Part shown: piece by piece, positions 21,640 to 64,000 of the stretch | Position numbering within the stretch: position 1 is the stretch's first letter | How the letters are laid out: each line of letters opens with the position of its first letter | Assembly: GCF_905147365.1 (NCBI RefSeq) | Contig: NC_056428.1 | Coordinates: 16,894,001-16,958,000 of the forward strand | Reading direction: 5' to 3' | Length of the DNA: 64,000 nt | Source: Aricia agestis | Taxonomy: Eukaryota; Arthropoda; Insecta; Lepidoptera; Lycaenidae | Program-made: the position numbers and the translations under genes | Notes under the pieces: model-generated | Told to the model about the DNA's origin: nothing | What the model saw: the letters and a program-made list of their open reading frames with translations, nothing else | Databases searched by the model: none

Positions 21640-22630
21640 TATAATAATACAAACATTGACATGGTAAATAACACAAAATTTTTAGGACTAATAATTGATG
21701 ATCGCTGCGACTGGAAATTACACGTAGAACATGTTTGTAGTAAATTGGAAAAATTTGTCTACGCAATAAAAAAATTACGAATTTTGGTATCGGTTGAAGC
21801 AGCTCTAAATGCCTACCATGCTTATGTGTCCTCTGTACTTTCATACGGTCTATTATTGTGGGGCAACTCAGTTGAAGTTGAAAGAGCTTTTAGAGTACAA
21901 AAAAAATGCGTTAGAGCAATATGTGGAGCGTGGTCACTGGATAGCTGTAAACCATTATTTGAAAAATTTCACATTTTACCTTTACCTTGTATGTACTTAA
22001 GAGATATTAATGTGTTTGTGAAACAGCATCCAGAATACTTTATACTAAGTGCAAATGCAAATGGAAGAACCGCCCCACCAAGAAATAAATTTAAATTATA
22101 TATGCCCCAGTGTAGGCTTGATATTTTTTAACGAAATGTATAGGTACTTTAATGCCATCAAAATATATAATAAATTGCAAAATCATTTTAAAGACCTTTA
22201 TAACCTAGTATTCAAAAGAGAAATTACAAAGTGGTTTGCAGAAAAAAGTTTTTATAGTATCCAAGAATATATGAATTATAATTGAATTTATTACTGTAAT
22301 TTTGACATTATTTTGACTTCTAATGGATAATTATAATTGAATTTATTACTGTAATTTTGACATTTTGCTACTAATTTTTTATGAATTTTACTTATTTTGA
22401 CTTCTAATGGATATTTTAATGCTAATTTAATAATTACGAACTTCGTTTTGTAATCGATTCTAATTTTGTAATTCTATAAATTAATTTTCAATATTATATT
22501 AAATGTATACTTTGACTTTTGCACGCCACCTGGATGGCAGAATGTTTAGAACAGTATTTTTAATTTGAATATACCTATGTAATACACTACATTCTTGCAA
22601 TAAATATATTTCAATTTCAATTTCAATATA
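21640..22630 (+). mobile_element. 5'-truncated non-LTR retrotransposon (LINE) 3' end
   Basis: The frame from 21661 reads KFLGLIIDDRCDWKLHVEHV and continues with VSSVLSYGLLLWGNS, the post-catalytic region of LINE reverse transcriptases. A frameshift near 22125 moves the C-terminus to another frame ending FYSIQEYMNYN (stop near 22283). A short duplicated tail unit (22270-22375) and an (ATTTCA)n tail near 22608-22628 follow. The catalytic palm is missing, so this is a dead, truncated copy. Confidence 0.75.
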
Positions 22631-23941
22631 AAAGATATGAGCGATTTTTTGACAGAACACGCTTTCACAAAAATATGTATATAACACCTATCTTGAATAA
22701 AACCTGATTGCCCCCCATTGGTCCCCCTGGCCCAAGATATGTATTCCAATAGGCAGAAATGCTGCGTGTTATATTACCGTCCAATAATAGCTACTACTTC
22801 GCCATATAATTAAATATCGAATTCCCCTTAGTACCAATAGAGTATTGGAGTTCCAGGGGTTCGAATCATTGTATAATATTGGTGTGATTCAATATCGGTA
22901 CCCTCAGGGCAAACATGGAATGGCAGGGAGGTTTTATTTCAGGACGCCAAATATATTACACGTATTTTGCTTCTCAAAAATATAATATTATACTAGCTTT
23001 ATCACGTGGCTTTGCTTGTGTGAATTCGGGCTCCTAGGAAGCAAACGTTGGTTCTTTTTTACCAACTTAATTTTAAAAGTAGTTTAGTTTTACTCAGTTT
23101 TGACAAACATTATTGTAATAAAAATTAAATATGTATCATAATGATTGGTTTAGTATTATTGCATAAAAGTGCAACAAACAAACTTTATGTATAATGGATG
23201 GCCATGATTGCAAAACCGTCTAACATGATCCATGATAGAAGATTTTTTCTTTCTAATTCTTAACAGACTGGAAGCAGAAGAACGCTTAGACAGCTACTTT
23301 TTTGCAGAAATATGTACAGCTCCCGCAAGCTGTATATAGCTTGCTATAGCATAAATAAAATGAAAATCGGAATCGGAATAAATCCAAAACGGAAAGCATA
23401 ATATGGCGAATTAAACACAGTGTGATCACAGTCTAATTGCGTTTTGCAATCGCCGCTCGTTAAAAACCTCATCAACAGACCTCAAAACCTCATCTCTGTT
23501 GAGGGGACTACGCACTCGGCGACGACACGCAGCCATAATAGATAATACGCAACGCAGTGACGGCACGAGATAACCTGTGGACGCAGCGAAAGAACGCGAT
23601 GAGACGCATCACGCAGCAGAGGAACGTGACAAGACGCAGTAAAATGCCGTGATAAGATTAACATGTTAGTTTTTCTCAGACTTCAAATATCTCTAAAAGA
23701 TTTCTTGCTCGTATTAATTGTTACAAACTTTTAAATTCCATAAAGTCATTGCTCAGTAATTTGGCAGTCAGTAAGCACACATTTCTTCATCATATTTTTT
23801 TACAGTATTATATATATTTATTTCTATAAAGTAGTTCGATATATTTATTGGAATTATGCCCAATTTTGAAGTGTTAAATTTTTTTCCAACTTTCAGTACC
23901 TAACTTAAAACTATACAGGGTTTTTGTACATAAAAAATGAC

Positions 23942-24006
23942 ACACGTATAGAATAGTTTAAATCGCTTGGATACTGTTCCAAGCGATTTAAAATATTCTA
24001 TACGTG
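23942..24006. repeat. Hairpin, about 29-bp arms
   Basis: 'acgtatagaatagtttaaat…' pairs with '…atttaaaatattctatacgt' around a short loop with one or two mismatches. Confidence 0.65.
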
Positions 24007-25207
24007 ATTACAGTTGCCAAGAACATTTATTATTTTAATAGTCAACACAATCGTCCTCGTGACACTCTACAGCTACCGTCACGTCCTCTGGTGTGTACGC
24101 TCCCTTATTTTACCACCCAGCGCCGCCCAGAGGTAGATTTTAAATCGCTTCACCCCTCCCATAGCCGGCGCTGCTGTACGTGACATATTATGGTAGTATT
24201 GCCTACCAGGTATTAAATTCATAAAGATTTAAAAAAATATTTTATTTATTTTGAATTGTAATTTTTGTGTTCTTTATTTCTTTGTGTATATTTGTAGTAA
24301 TGTTATACTGTGTTGTGTGATTGTCAAAATAAACTTACTCTTATTCTTTTAAATTATATGTGTCATTGTATAATTTCTATGTATTATGTAGATCGACTTA
24401 TTAATCTGCAGCTGTTGCGGTCAGTTCTTTTCTGTTTTATTCGGCGTCGTAAAGCAAAAGCTGGGTTGCGAATATATAAGTCAAACAGGAATTTACATTT
24501 TAATCAATAAATTATAAATTAAAAATAGCATGGATACCATGTATTTAAATATATTATCACTATATTAAAATACATAGTATACTCCTTGCTAAATTCTGAG
24601 ATCTATAAAAGATGTTCAGCGACGTGATGGATTGTGTCCGTCGTCTGACCCAAATAATACGACAAATGCAATACAATTGGGTTACAAGTTGGGACAATAT
24701 GGCAGTACACTTGGGACAATATGGCAGTGCCCCGCCAAGTCAAACAAAATAAGCGACACGCATTCTGACTTTTGTGTACAAAAATGACAGTTTTAAAACC
24801 TGGCCGAAGCTTTAACTGCTTTGCCTGATCGTTAACGATGAGCAAATCTACAAAATATTGCTTTTACCCACTAATTTTATAAAGTTTTTGATGATTCGTG
24901 TCATGAGATTTTGTGAGAAGATGTTACTTTTTCTCGAATCTCAGTATTCCCGTGGAAATTTTTCAAATTGAAATTCCTGTAAAAAGTAGAGTTAGTATTT
25001 ATTTATAATACTTAGTTAAATAATAGTTATTTTGATACTGTCTCTATACATGTAACGTTTATTTACCGCCGGTTAATCAATCAATGCAGCTAGTTCCTAA
25101 AATACTTGAATAAAATTAGACCCGAAAGCTACCCTTGAGGAACGCCAATTTATTTTAATTTGGAACGTCTTTTGTTGCATTTTCAACCGTGAAACCTTTT
25201 AAATGCT

Positions 25208-25770
25208 TTTTAGGGTTCCGTAACTAAATGGCAAAAAACGGAACCCATATTCGTCATGTCTGCCTGTCTGTCTGTCTGTCCGTATGTTACAGCCTTCTAA
25301 CATCATTTTTTTCTAACCAGAATAGTTTGCGAGAGAGACTGTTCCAAAGTGGTAAAATGTGTCCCCCCCCCCCCTCTAACTTCTAAAGTAGGGGCTAATG
25401 ATAAGTCTTAAAAAAAATATTTGATGTACATTACTATAAAAACATAAAAACTACCAACGAAAATTGGTTTGAACGATATCTAACTAGTAGTTTTTTTTAC
25501 ACGTCATAAATGGTAAACCTTAATCCCACCAAAACATGACATGTAAAAGTAGCCAAGCAAAATATTGTGTAGCTATTCAATACTTCTGTCGTAAAAAGTT
25601 TTTAGATCACATTCAAGCGAAGTCTTCAATTTATTTTGTAGTTTAAATCAACATACAGTAACTCAATAGATTTCTTTATTTTATAATTATTATTATAGTG
25701 ACTTGGCAATGAGTACAAGAGAAACACGTGTAAAACGCTGCAGTACTGATTAAATTTATATTTTAATCGA
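25208..25770 (+). repeat. (GTCY)n element, long variant
   Basis: Starts 'tttttagggttccgtaac', with the inverted 'cggaaccc', (CTGT)n, a run of 14 C near 25363, then a body from about 25508 that is repeated at 44655-44783 plus 45380-45440. That second copy is interrupted by a Helitron, so this copy serves as an unoccupied comparison. Confidence 0.65.
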
Positions 25771-25997
25771 ATTTAATTATTGTTTCATTGTTAACGTTGT
25801 TAATACTATTTTTCATTTCATTAAGTGCATAACTAACTCAAAGCCTTAAAAAAGTATCCCACAAGTACGTAAAAACAAATATGCAGTCGAGACTCATACT
25901 GTGTTCTTGCAAAGTTACAAACATAAAAATATTTTCTTTTATTTAATTAAATCTTTTAACTAATAAGGTATTATAATATTATTACATTATTTTTCAG

Positions 25998-26620
25998 TTT
26001 TTAGGTTTCCCTGCCTAAGGATGAAAACGGGACCCTATTATAAATAAGTTTTCGCTGTCTGTCCGTCGTCCATCCGCATGTCACCACTCAACAGGCTGGA
26101 TCTCGAGAACCGCAATAGCTAGAAAGTTGCAATTTTCACAAATTATGTATTTCTTGTGTCGTTTTAAAGAATTATTCAAAGTTCTAAGTAAAAAATTCAA
26201 GGTTCTAAATCTGCTAGAAGTACCTTAGAATTTTGATGATTTGTCAGTCAGTGAGTGACAAAATGTAGTAACTTTAACCATCCGTAAGTATTAAACTATT
26301 TATCGAAATTTCATGTAATTTGTAGGTTAGGCTAGTTTTAATACTTGCTCCTAGTGACCGAAATTCTAAATCCCTAGCTTTGTTAACATCGAAGATAAAG
26401 GAGGTGTGAAAAAGCCACGAACCGCTTCGAGAAAAGTATGGTGCGGCCGCCTTTACTAAAAAAGGTTGGCTGGGGCACTGCCGTGCCCTCAGATTTAATT
26501 TTCATTAGATCAACTGAAATATAAAGATAAATCAAAAACCCTTTAATTTTATAAAAATAAACCTTGTTGCTGCTGCGGAACCCTTCATGGGCGAGTTCAA
26601 CTCGCACTTGGCCGGTTTTT
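25998..26620 (+). repeat. (GTCY)n element, nearly complete
   Basis: 'tttttaggtttccctgcc' start, 'gctgtctgtccgtcg', 'ggatctcgagaaccgc', and the family end 'cggaacccttcatgggcga' and 'ctcgcacttggccggttttt'. Confidence 0.7.
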
Positions 26621-26894
26621 GTGATGTAAAATATTATATTAGAGACACGTAAGGATGGATGGAAAATGTATGAAAATTGAAAAGCTATGCAGGCTTAATT
26701 GCATGACTTTTCATGAATGAAAACTGGATGTACTTACATATTATACGACATTCTTGAATATTCTCGCGTACTCAACATAACCTATTTTTGTTTTATACTT
26801 TTTACTTTCTTAAGATTTTTAATCCCAGCGTTGCTGAAAGTGTTTGCTCACATTTTAAGTACATAATGAATGCAAATATACAGTTATAGAATTA

Positions 26895-27060
26895 CTAAAT
26901 GACGCCCGCAACTCCGTTGCACCAACAATCGTTTTTTGCCCGGGAATTGTACATTTTTCCAGGATGAAAAGTATCCTCTGTCTTTTACAGCAAAATCGGT
27001 ACAGGGGTTTGGCCACGAAGAGGTAACAACCACTATCGCATTTATAATGCTACTATGGGT
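26895..27060 (-). mobile_element. Lep1-like Helitron fragment
   Basis: 'aaatgacgcccgcaactccg' to 'cgcatttataatgctactat', matching 19823-20050 but shorter and lacking the (CAGA)n run. Confidence 0.6.
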
Positions 27061-27099
27061 ATTAAAACACTATATTGCCTTTATTGTATAAATTGTGTT

Positions 27100-27660
27100 T
27101 GGATTGTGTTGAATGTTGATATCTTCCTCGCCTTCTTTCATAAATAAGACTTATGTCCATTTTTTTATTATTATTATTATTATTTTTTCTTTCCTTTACA
27201 GATGCAAAGTGTTTTCTCTATGGAATGTTTAAATGATATATTTTTATGATTGATGGAGTAATATTAATGCTTAATAATTAATTAATACTAATGTTTAATT
27301 AATTTTATTTATTGTATTGTTATTAAAATTAAATTAGTTAATTTCATATTAATGTTATAATTTTATAGTAAATGTTGATAATTGCATGTTTATCTGATTC
27401 TTTGTTATTTTTTATTGAAATAATGGAGACTTGGGAAGTCGGGACGGCTGTGAGGTCACGGAATGGGTAAAGCGGAAGACCGGCGTTGGATACCTGCTAG
27501 GTGTGCCAACACTGCCGAGCTTGGTCCAATTTGCGGCTGATTTGTTTAGGAATTTTTTGTCATTATTTTGTTTTAATATTAATTTAAGTTATTTTTTATT
27601 GTATCTTAGTGTAAGTAATAGCTGCAAATAAATCATTCATTCATTTATTCATTCTTTAGG
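27100..27660 (+). repeat. Probable LINE 3' tail with (ATTC)n
   Basis: Ends in 'gcaaataaatcattcattca', a polyadenylation-like signal followed by a short tandem tail, as in LINE 3' ends. The GC-rich stretch 27425-27540 gives an unsupported 66-aa frame. Confidence 0.4.
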
Positions 27661-27992
27661 AAAAATGCCGACATTGTACGCTTGCAAGTAAAAATGCGTG
27701 TACATTCCACGTATATGAAGGTGGCATGAGCTTTTAAAGGTATTGTCTTGAAAGTGGCCATAGCGATGTTTTGAGCTTATGCACCTGCATAGGCACCTTA
27801 AGGTACGGTTTCGTTGTTCGAGCATGAAAAGGTAACAGATAGACAGACAGACACGCTTTCGTATGTATATTTTTATATTCATATACGCCTCTACACGTTC
27901 TTAAACGCCTCATGTATTCTTACCAGATTGTAACCAGAGTGTAAAGGCTACACAAATCTAACTTAGCATTAGTACAAATATAAAATCACTAA

Positions 27993-28118
27993 CCGCCGTA
28001 CTCAGAGACATTTAATTACGATTAACCTTCGATTTAATGTAGAGTTTGACAGATAATGTATGGCGCTTATGTCAAAATTTTGAATTAATTACAATGTTCC
28101 ACTCTGAGTGCGGCAGCG
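27993..28118 (-). repeat. Family C MITE, inverted
   Basis: 'accgccgtactcagagacat' to 'cactctgagtgcggcag', the inverse of 967-1103, well preserved. It directly abuts the hairpin MITE at 28119. Confidence 0.8.
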
Positions 28119-28277
28119 AGGCCGGTATAAATAGTCAGTACTTAAGATGTGACCCGGTCTCAAGACGCGGTTCGGCTCTGTGATTGGTCCAAATTTTGAC
28201 AGCCAATCAATCACAGAGCCTGAACCGTGTCTTGAGACCGAGATGCATCTTGAGTACTGACTATTTATACCGGCCTT
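28119..28277. repeat. Long-hairpin MITE, about 70-bp arms
   Basis: 'aggccggtataaatagtcag' at the left and its inverse at the right begin near-perfect arms that meet at a short 'aaattttgaca' loop region. No coding capacity. Confidence 0.85.
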
Positions 28278-29377
28278 AGTGAAAAACGATAATGACTTAG
28301 TACACCGAGCCGAAAATAGACTGTCAGGAAACTGAACACAAATGTTGTTCTTTTATCGACTTGTATTCTAGTCTCTAGGCTGAAATAACATAAATTTTGG
28401 TTAAAAAACCGATTGCAATCCGAGATTGCATAAATTTTAGAAAGAGAGGGAGGATTAAATATTACTTCCTCACCTATGCTTCACCAGCGGTCTAATCGCC
28501 GTTTCTCTTGTACGAATCTTCCATATTATCCACATTGTCGTGTGTTATTTTTATCAATCCCATAAAAGTGCACAACGCCTCTGAAGAAGTTTGCTTCGTA
28601 AACCTAAATAACAATTTAGTAAGACGTGTACTAGGTGAAAGTTATTGCAAACTTCGTATATCTTTGATATTATGTGTTCTATATAGGTAGTATACCCTAT
28701 GTCTAAGTGAGCCCTATAAGTCTATGCACTATGAAGTACTATAGACCTGGCAATACGCTGAGTACACAGAAAACATTGATGTTACATACGTAGAGATGTT
28801 GAATAAGCCTCCACAAGTAGATGGCATTATAAGAATCGTAAGTTAAACCTTTAAGTTATCAAGTACTATTGGGAAACATTTGAGTACGGTATTGTTTGTC
28901 GGGAAAAATCTATTAAAATTTGAATAATGTAACATCTTCTCATTATTGTTAAACGATAATTGTTAGTATCTAAGAAATTTGTAGTGGTCACGTCATCACT
29001 AGAGAGACCTAAAATATCACTTATTTTAGAGTTATGCAGGAAACTTAGTTGTCGCAGAGTAAAAGATGCGATCCAGCCGGCCAAAAGTATTGCGCAAAAT
29101 CTATGTAGCACTGACTCCGTCCTCTACATCCCTATCCCTTTAATTTTCCTGCAATATCCTAGTGTTTGGTACATCGACGTCCGCGGAACTAACACAGGCC
29201 GCTATTGTGCCGTTGTTAGAGGCTGACATGCATTTCGAGTGTACATTTGTACTGCAAAATTTTTTGCCTCCTTTTTTGCATCGAAATTGCTTGACTTAGA
29301 GCTATTGCTACTGTATATGTTCAAGGAAATAAACGCTACTGTTTCATCGCTTTGGTCACATTCACTGTAATAACTTT

Positions 29378-29565
29378 ACTAGATAACGCCCGTAACATTC
29401 GTTGCGCCATAATTCGTGTATCGCGCGGAAATCGTACAATTTCCAGGATAAAAATAGATATCCTTTGCCGGGACTCAAAGACACATACAAAATTTCAGCA
29501 AAATAGGTTCAGCGGCTTGGGCTCGAACCACAGCCAGACAGACACATTTATAATATTAGTATGAA
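29378..29565 (-). mobile_element. Lep1-like Helitron fragment
   Basis: 'agataacgcccgtaacattc', 'caggataaaa', 'cagccagacagacacattta' and 'taatattagtatgaa' follow the family order. Confidence 0.65.
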
Positions 29566-30108
29566 AGAATTAAGAGACTCTCATTTACTCAAGTACCTAC
29601 GTAAAATTATGAAACACCTTCGAATAAGAACAGAAAAACAATGTGCTGTTGGCCACGTTTTTCCTGTATTTTCCCAAATTGTCATCTCCTAGATCCGTCA
29701 CTTTACAGTGCCAGCATTTTTAAAGCTTTTTAAATTAAATATTGTTATTTATTTTATTCAATTAATATTATTATTATAACATTTTTATTAATCTTGCACA
29801 AAAAAAAATCCAGAACGCCAGTGACGATGGCAGTAGCTATAATATGTTTGCATAAATCTTTAGCTATTCATGAAAGCTTCGGAAAGGTTACCCGAGGGGC
29901 GGCGGCGTGACCTCTCACCTTTGTCAACCAAAGGTCAAATCATGTGTAACGTAGTAAAACATTGGGTTTTGTCATTTTTGCAACATTAACGGAAATTTGG
30001 CATATTTGTAATAATAAAGGTGAGACCGCACTGCAGCGGAATGATAGTTTGTTTAAAATAGTATGAGTCAATGGCGCTTTTGCTATCACGAGTGTCACCA
30101 CCCGCGCG

Positions 30109-30367
30109 CGGATCTAATCCGCATGAAAGTTGCCCGCATCCTATCATTTCAAGATGTTTTTACTGTCATGCGGGCAAACGTTCTGTGCAACGTGAAGTGC
30201 TGTAGCGTGCTGTCGTTTAGAGCGCTTTTCCTGTGCTGTAGCGTGCTGTAGTTCTGGGCCGCATGCGGATGGCAACATGCTCCTAGTTAGACCCGTGTTG
30301 CCCGCATGGCAGAAATACATAAATGAAAATGATAGGATGTGGGCATCTTTCATGAGGACCAGATCCG
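30109..30367. repeat. Inverted-repeat MITE immediately upstream of FAM135
   Basis: 'cggatctaatccgcatgaaa' and the inverse of 30330-30367 pair imperfectly over about 70 bp per arm ('cccgcatcctatcatttt'). Its right edge is 256 bp from the FAM135 start codon, so it borders or enters the promoter. Confidence 0.75.
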
Positions 30368-30373
30368 GGAGAA

Positions 30374-30623
30374 GACACGTATAACAGGAAAAGGTGCCGA
30401 AGTGTCGTGTCGCCGCTCCGCTGCAGTGTACTGTTCGGTGCGGTCTCGCCTTAAAAGTGTGCGGCAGACAGTACGCGGCGGCGCGGCGCGCGTGCGCGGT
30501 CCCGTGCGCCTCAGTCGGGCTCCGGGCGGCCTCCGCGACAGTACCGGGTGTGGTCGACGCCGATGTCAGTGGCGTAGCGCCCGGCATGGCGCGCCGCGCC
30601 CCCCGCGCTCGCGCCCCCTAACC
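30374..30623 (+). promoter_or_regulatory. GC/CpG-rich FAM135 promoter and 5' UTR
   Basis: An abrupt GC-rich, CpG-dense block lies between the MITE and the ATG. An arthropod initiator-like TCAGT occurs at 30511-30515. No TATA box is seen. The exact start site is not determined. Confidence 0.5.
30586..30621 (+). CDS. uORF of 11 codons ahead of FAM135
   Basis: ATG at 30586 encodes MARRAPRARAP and stops at TAA 30619-30621, 2 nt before the main ATG at 30624. A second mini-ORF (ATG at 30563, stop at 30575-30577) precedes it. Both are only real if transcription starts upstream of them. Such an arrangement could tune initiation or allow termination-reinitiation; this is inferred. Confidence 0.4.
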   Translation: MARRAPRARAP

Positions 30624-61657
<31,034 letters not shown>

Positions 61658-64000
61658 GTAAGTTTACTCCATATTTGTTTGATGATGTGAAATGATATTG
61701 TAAGATATCTGTAGAAACACATCTATCCTTATATATTTTTTATTTGATTCTTTAATGTAGCTACTTTTTACAGACTCATTAATTAGGTATCAAACGGTAT
61801 CAACCAGAAATTGTATTTTTATACAATTAATTTTCTTATCTTCAATGATTCTAGAACAAAACAGCCACTTGAGATGACGACTATGTCGACGGCCGCTACG
61901 TACAGTATCGAATCTGCAAAAATTACATTTTTGTTTTATTACATATTTAAAAAGATATAATGACGGTGCATTATCTGTATAAATTTTATTTTATTATTTT
62001 AATTATTTCAAGTACTTTGTAATCGAATAGTATCGAAAGTACAATATATATGCCGAGAAAACTATGGTATCGGGTAGAATCGATAGTGTTCCGATAAAGT
62101 GTGACGCGAGCGCAGAATGTATCTACCAGTATCGACAGTCTTCTACGAGATGCGACGAATCTAGGACATATTTCGTAATTGTTTAATATAAGTTAATTTT
62201 ACGTAATTATAAGTTTTAAATAATAAAGATTAATAATCGGGGTAAACATCTCGTCAATTTAATTACAAAAACAAATAAAGATTTGTGCAAAACAGTAGAA
62301 AGCAATATTGAAAAATCTAAGCCTGGTAAGTAATTTTATATTGTCTTAATTAGTTCGTATTTCATTATGCGTAAAAGATAAAAACAACTGTGAGTAGATA
62401 GTTTTAAATAAAACTTTTGCTATTATTTGCAAAAAACTGTGTACACGTGCAATATTTTGAGGTGAACATAGTATACTATTGAAAGTAGCAGTTTCAATAC
62501 TGTTCCTCTTCAAAAATGAGATATATTCTATCGAAACTACCACTTTCAATAATATACGTGGTTTAACTTAAGTTATAAAATATTGAAAGTGGTACTTTCG
62601 ATACTTTTCTGTGTTGAGAAAATATCGAATTTACCACTATCGATAGTGTTTTACGTCACTTATAACCTTCAACGTATTTATACGTAGATTCGAATTTTTG
62701 TTTTCATAATTTCTATCGTTTTTAGTTATCAAAAGTTGTTTAATCATAATATTATGTCTTTCTTTCTTTCAGAATCACCAGTTCTTGACAACTACACAAA
62801 CGATGAATGAAAGTTTTTAAATGAAATCTATGATGACAAAATCGATAATCCAAGTACATATTCTACCAAAGCTAGAGATTAGAACTTAAAAAATATATTT
62901 GGACTTAACCCTGTAACTGAGTGGATTTCAACAACTTTGCAGCATTTTTTATATAATTTTGGTGGAAATTTTTGCTTCCACCAAAATTAGAGATTAGGTA
63001 TTTACGTGAAACTGGTACGACAACTGGCGAATGGCGTATTTTTTATGCTTTGAGAATCATTTGTATGTTGTAAAAATAATGTTTTACACACCCTCTTACC
63101 CACCAAAATTGGAATTTGCGAGAAAAATAATCTACAAAAAACAACGTGCACATTAACTTAATATTATTATAAACAAACCAAAACTCTACCGATACTCAAA
63201 ATAACAACATGATACTATTGCCACAAGTAGGATAATTTAAGTACACCAGTTTTCTTTCATTTCTGGCTGGAAACTGGTACGATCCAGCCCACAGCCACCT
63301 CCTAAACGGATTAACGTATGGTTGAATGATGTAAATGGGGTATTTTTTATGCTTAAGGGATCAATGGTATTTTGCAGAAACAACGTTTCGTAAATGACAC
63401 CAAAATTGGTAAAATCTCCACGACAGACCTAAACTGTGTCATAAAAACTCAACTACAGAACTTAGTACAACAAATTCATATATTATCAAGAGTCAACTAT
63501 ATTAAACGAGTAGATAAAGATAAAAATCCAATCCAGTATCAAGTTTTTGTAAATCGGTCTAGATATTAAATAAAATAGGTCGACGACAAGCCAATAAAAT
63601 TGGAAATCACCTATTTATGTTTATTATCTGGGAAAATAATAAAATTATTTTTAAAAAATAACGCTGGGGCTAAATTATAAGCATTATGTTTTACTTTTAA
63701 AATCAAAACTGAAAACATCATCTTAAAAAAAAAGGATAGTTTTCAGCCTTGCCGCGCAAGAAAGCAGCTTGGGAAATCTTTTTCATGCATTTTCTGAGTA
63801 ATTATTTAGTTAGGAAAATAATATTAAAAGTATTACATTTAAAGGGGTTTTACTGAAAACTGACCCCTTACCCCGTATTACCTATTTCCAGGTACGATCC
63901 ATTTCCAGTACGACCCTTTCCTAGTAAAGATGTTCACGAAAGTGATGAAGATTACTGATACTTTTTAACACAAGTCTGAATTTATTAAGTCTGATTTGTA
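61658..64000. other. FAM135 intron 15 (partial), repeat-like content
   Basis: No exon completing the hydrolase is found. Contains a cluster of short palindromic 'tattgaaagt…' and 'tatcga' motifs (62030-62660), a short possibly spliced frame (62217-62810), a palindrome 'ttggtggaaatttttgcttccaccaa' type near 62960-62985, and an unsupported 65-codon frame at 63372. 'ggtacgatcca' phrases recur at 63278 and 63892. Confidence 0.6.

Larger units (their letters stand above)
16749..30103. other. Intergenic region, no supported gene
   Basis: About 13 kb between the lectin and FAM135. Every open frame is short and either repeat-derived or unconserved in appearance. It holds Helitrons, (GTCY)n elements, LINE 3' ends and hairpin MITEs annotated separately. 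No tRNA or rRNA was recognised. The stretches 22640-23940, 24010-25200 and 28280-29370 hold nothing identifiable beyond scattered Lep-repeat phrases. Confidence 0.55.

Noticed and set aside
22850..22880. tRNA-like B box ('ggttcgaatc')
   Set aside because: No matching A box or cloverleaf around it.
30144..30587. 147-codon minus-strand frame over the FAM135 leader
   Set aside because: Arises from GC-rich leader and the MITE; the plus strand has a coherent gene start there.
63892..64000. Possible last FAM135 exon at the right edge
   Set aside because: Frames after the 'tttccag' sites hit stops at once and do not encode the expected hydrolase C-terminus.

Overview
The window looks like lepidopteran (moth or butterfly) nuclear DNA. 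It is AT-rich, with small exons, GT-AG introns of up to about 12.5 kb, and dense non-autonomous repeats typical of that order. These include Lep1-like Helitrons ending in CTAG, elements carrying hitchhiking (GTCY)n tracts, long-hairpin MITEs, a mariner relic and 5'-truncated LINEs. Species was not determined. Only two protein-coding genes are supported, both on the + strand. Most other open frames are shadows or repeat-derived.

Layout: 1-2815 is intergenic and repeat-rich. 2896-15740 is a complete five-exon secreted C-type lectin gene (190 aa, mannose-type EPN/WND signature). Its short second exon (5476-5579) supplies the reading phase and the start of the CTLD fold. Its four introns are packed with MITEs, hAT-like elements and hairpins. 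About 16.4-30.1 kb is intergenic with no supported gene; it holds Helitrons, a LINE 3' fragment, (GTCY)n elements and a long-hairpin MITE. From 30.6 kb to the right edge runs FAM135, a DUF3657 plus DUF676 serine-esterase-like protein. Fifteen coding exons (1,768 codons) join in phase; the terminal exon or exons lie beyond the window. Intron 1 (12.5 kb) and intron 3 (8.9 kb) hold the mariner relic, a (TA)n tract, Helitrons, a minus-strand LINE fragment and a THAP-like relic.

The genes have no evident functional link. The lectin is probably a secreted carbohydrate-binding (immune or recognition) protein. FAM135 is probably an intracellular alpha/beta-hydrolase with a very large disordered insert. 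The most unusual observations are: a templated inverted duplication inside the mariner relic; a Helitron whose insertion point can be read against a related unoccupied copy; a 1-kb element with perfect 48-bp terminal inverted repeats; three hAT-like elements with readable 8-bp target duplications; a THAP-like mini-ORF inside a TIR element; a cysteine cluster and TPKS repeats in the giant FAM135 exon; and a uORF stopping 2 nt before the FAM135 start codon. All calls come from reading the sequence; no database search was run.
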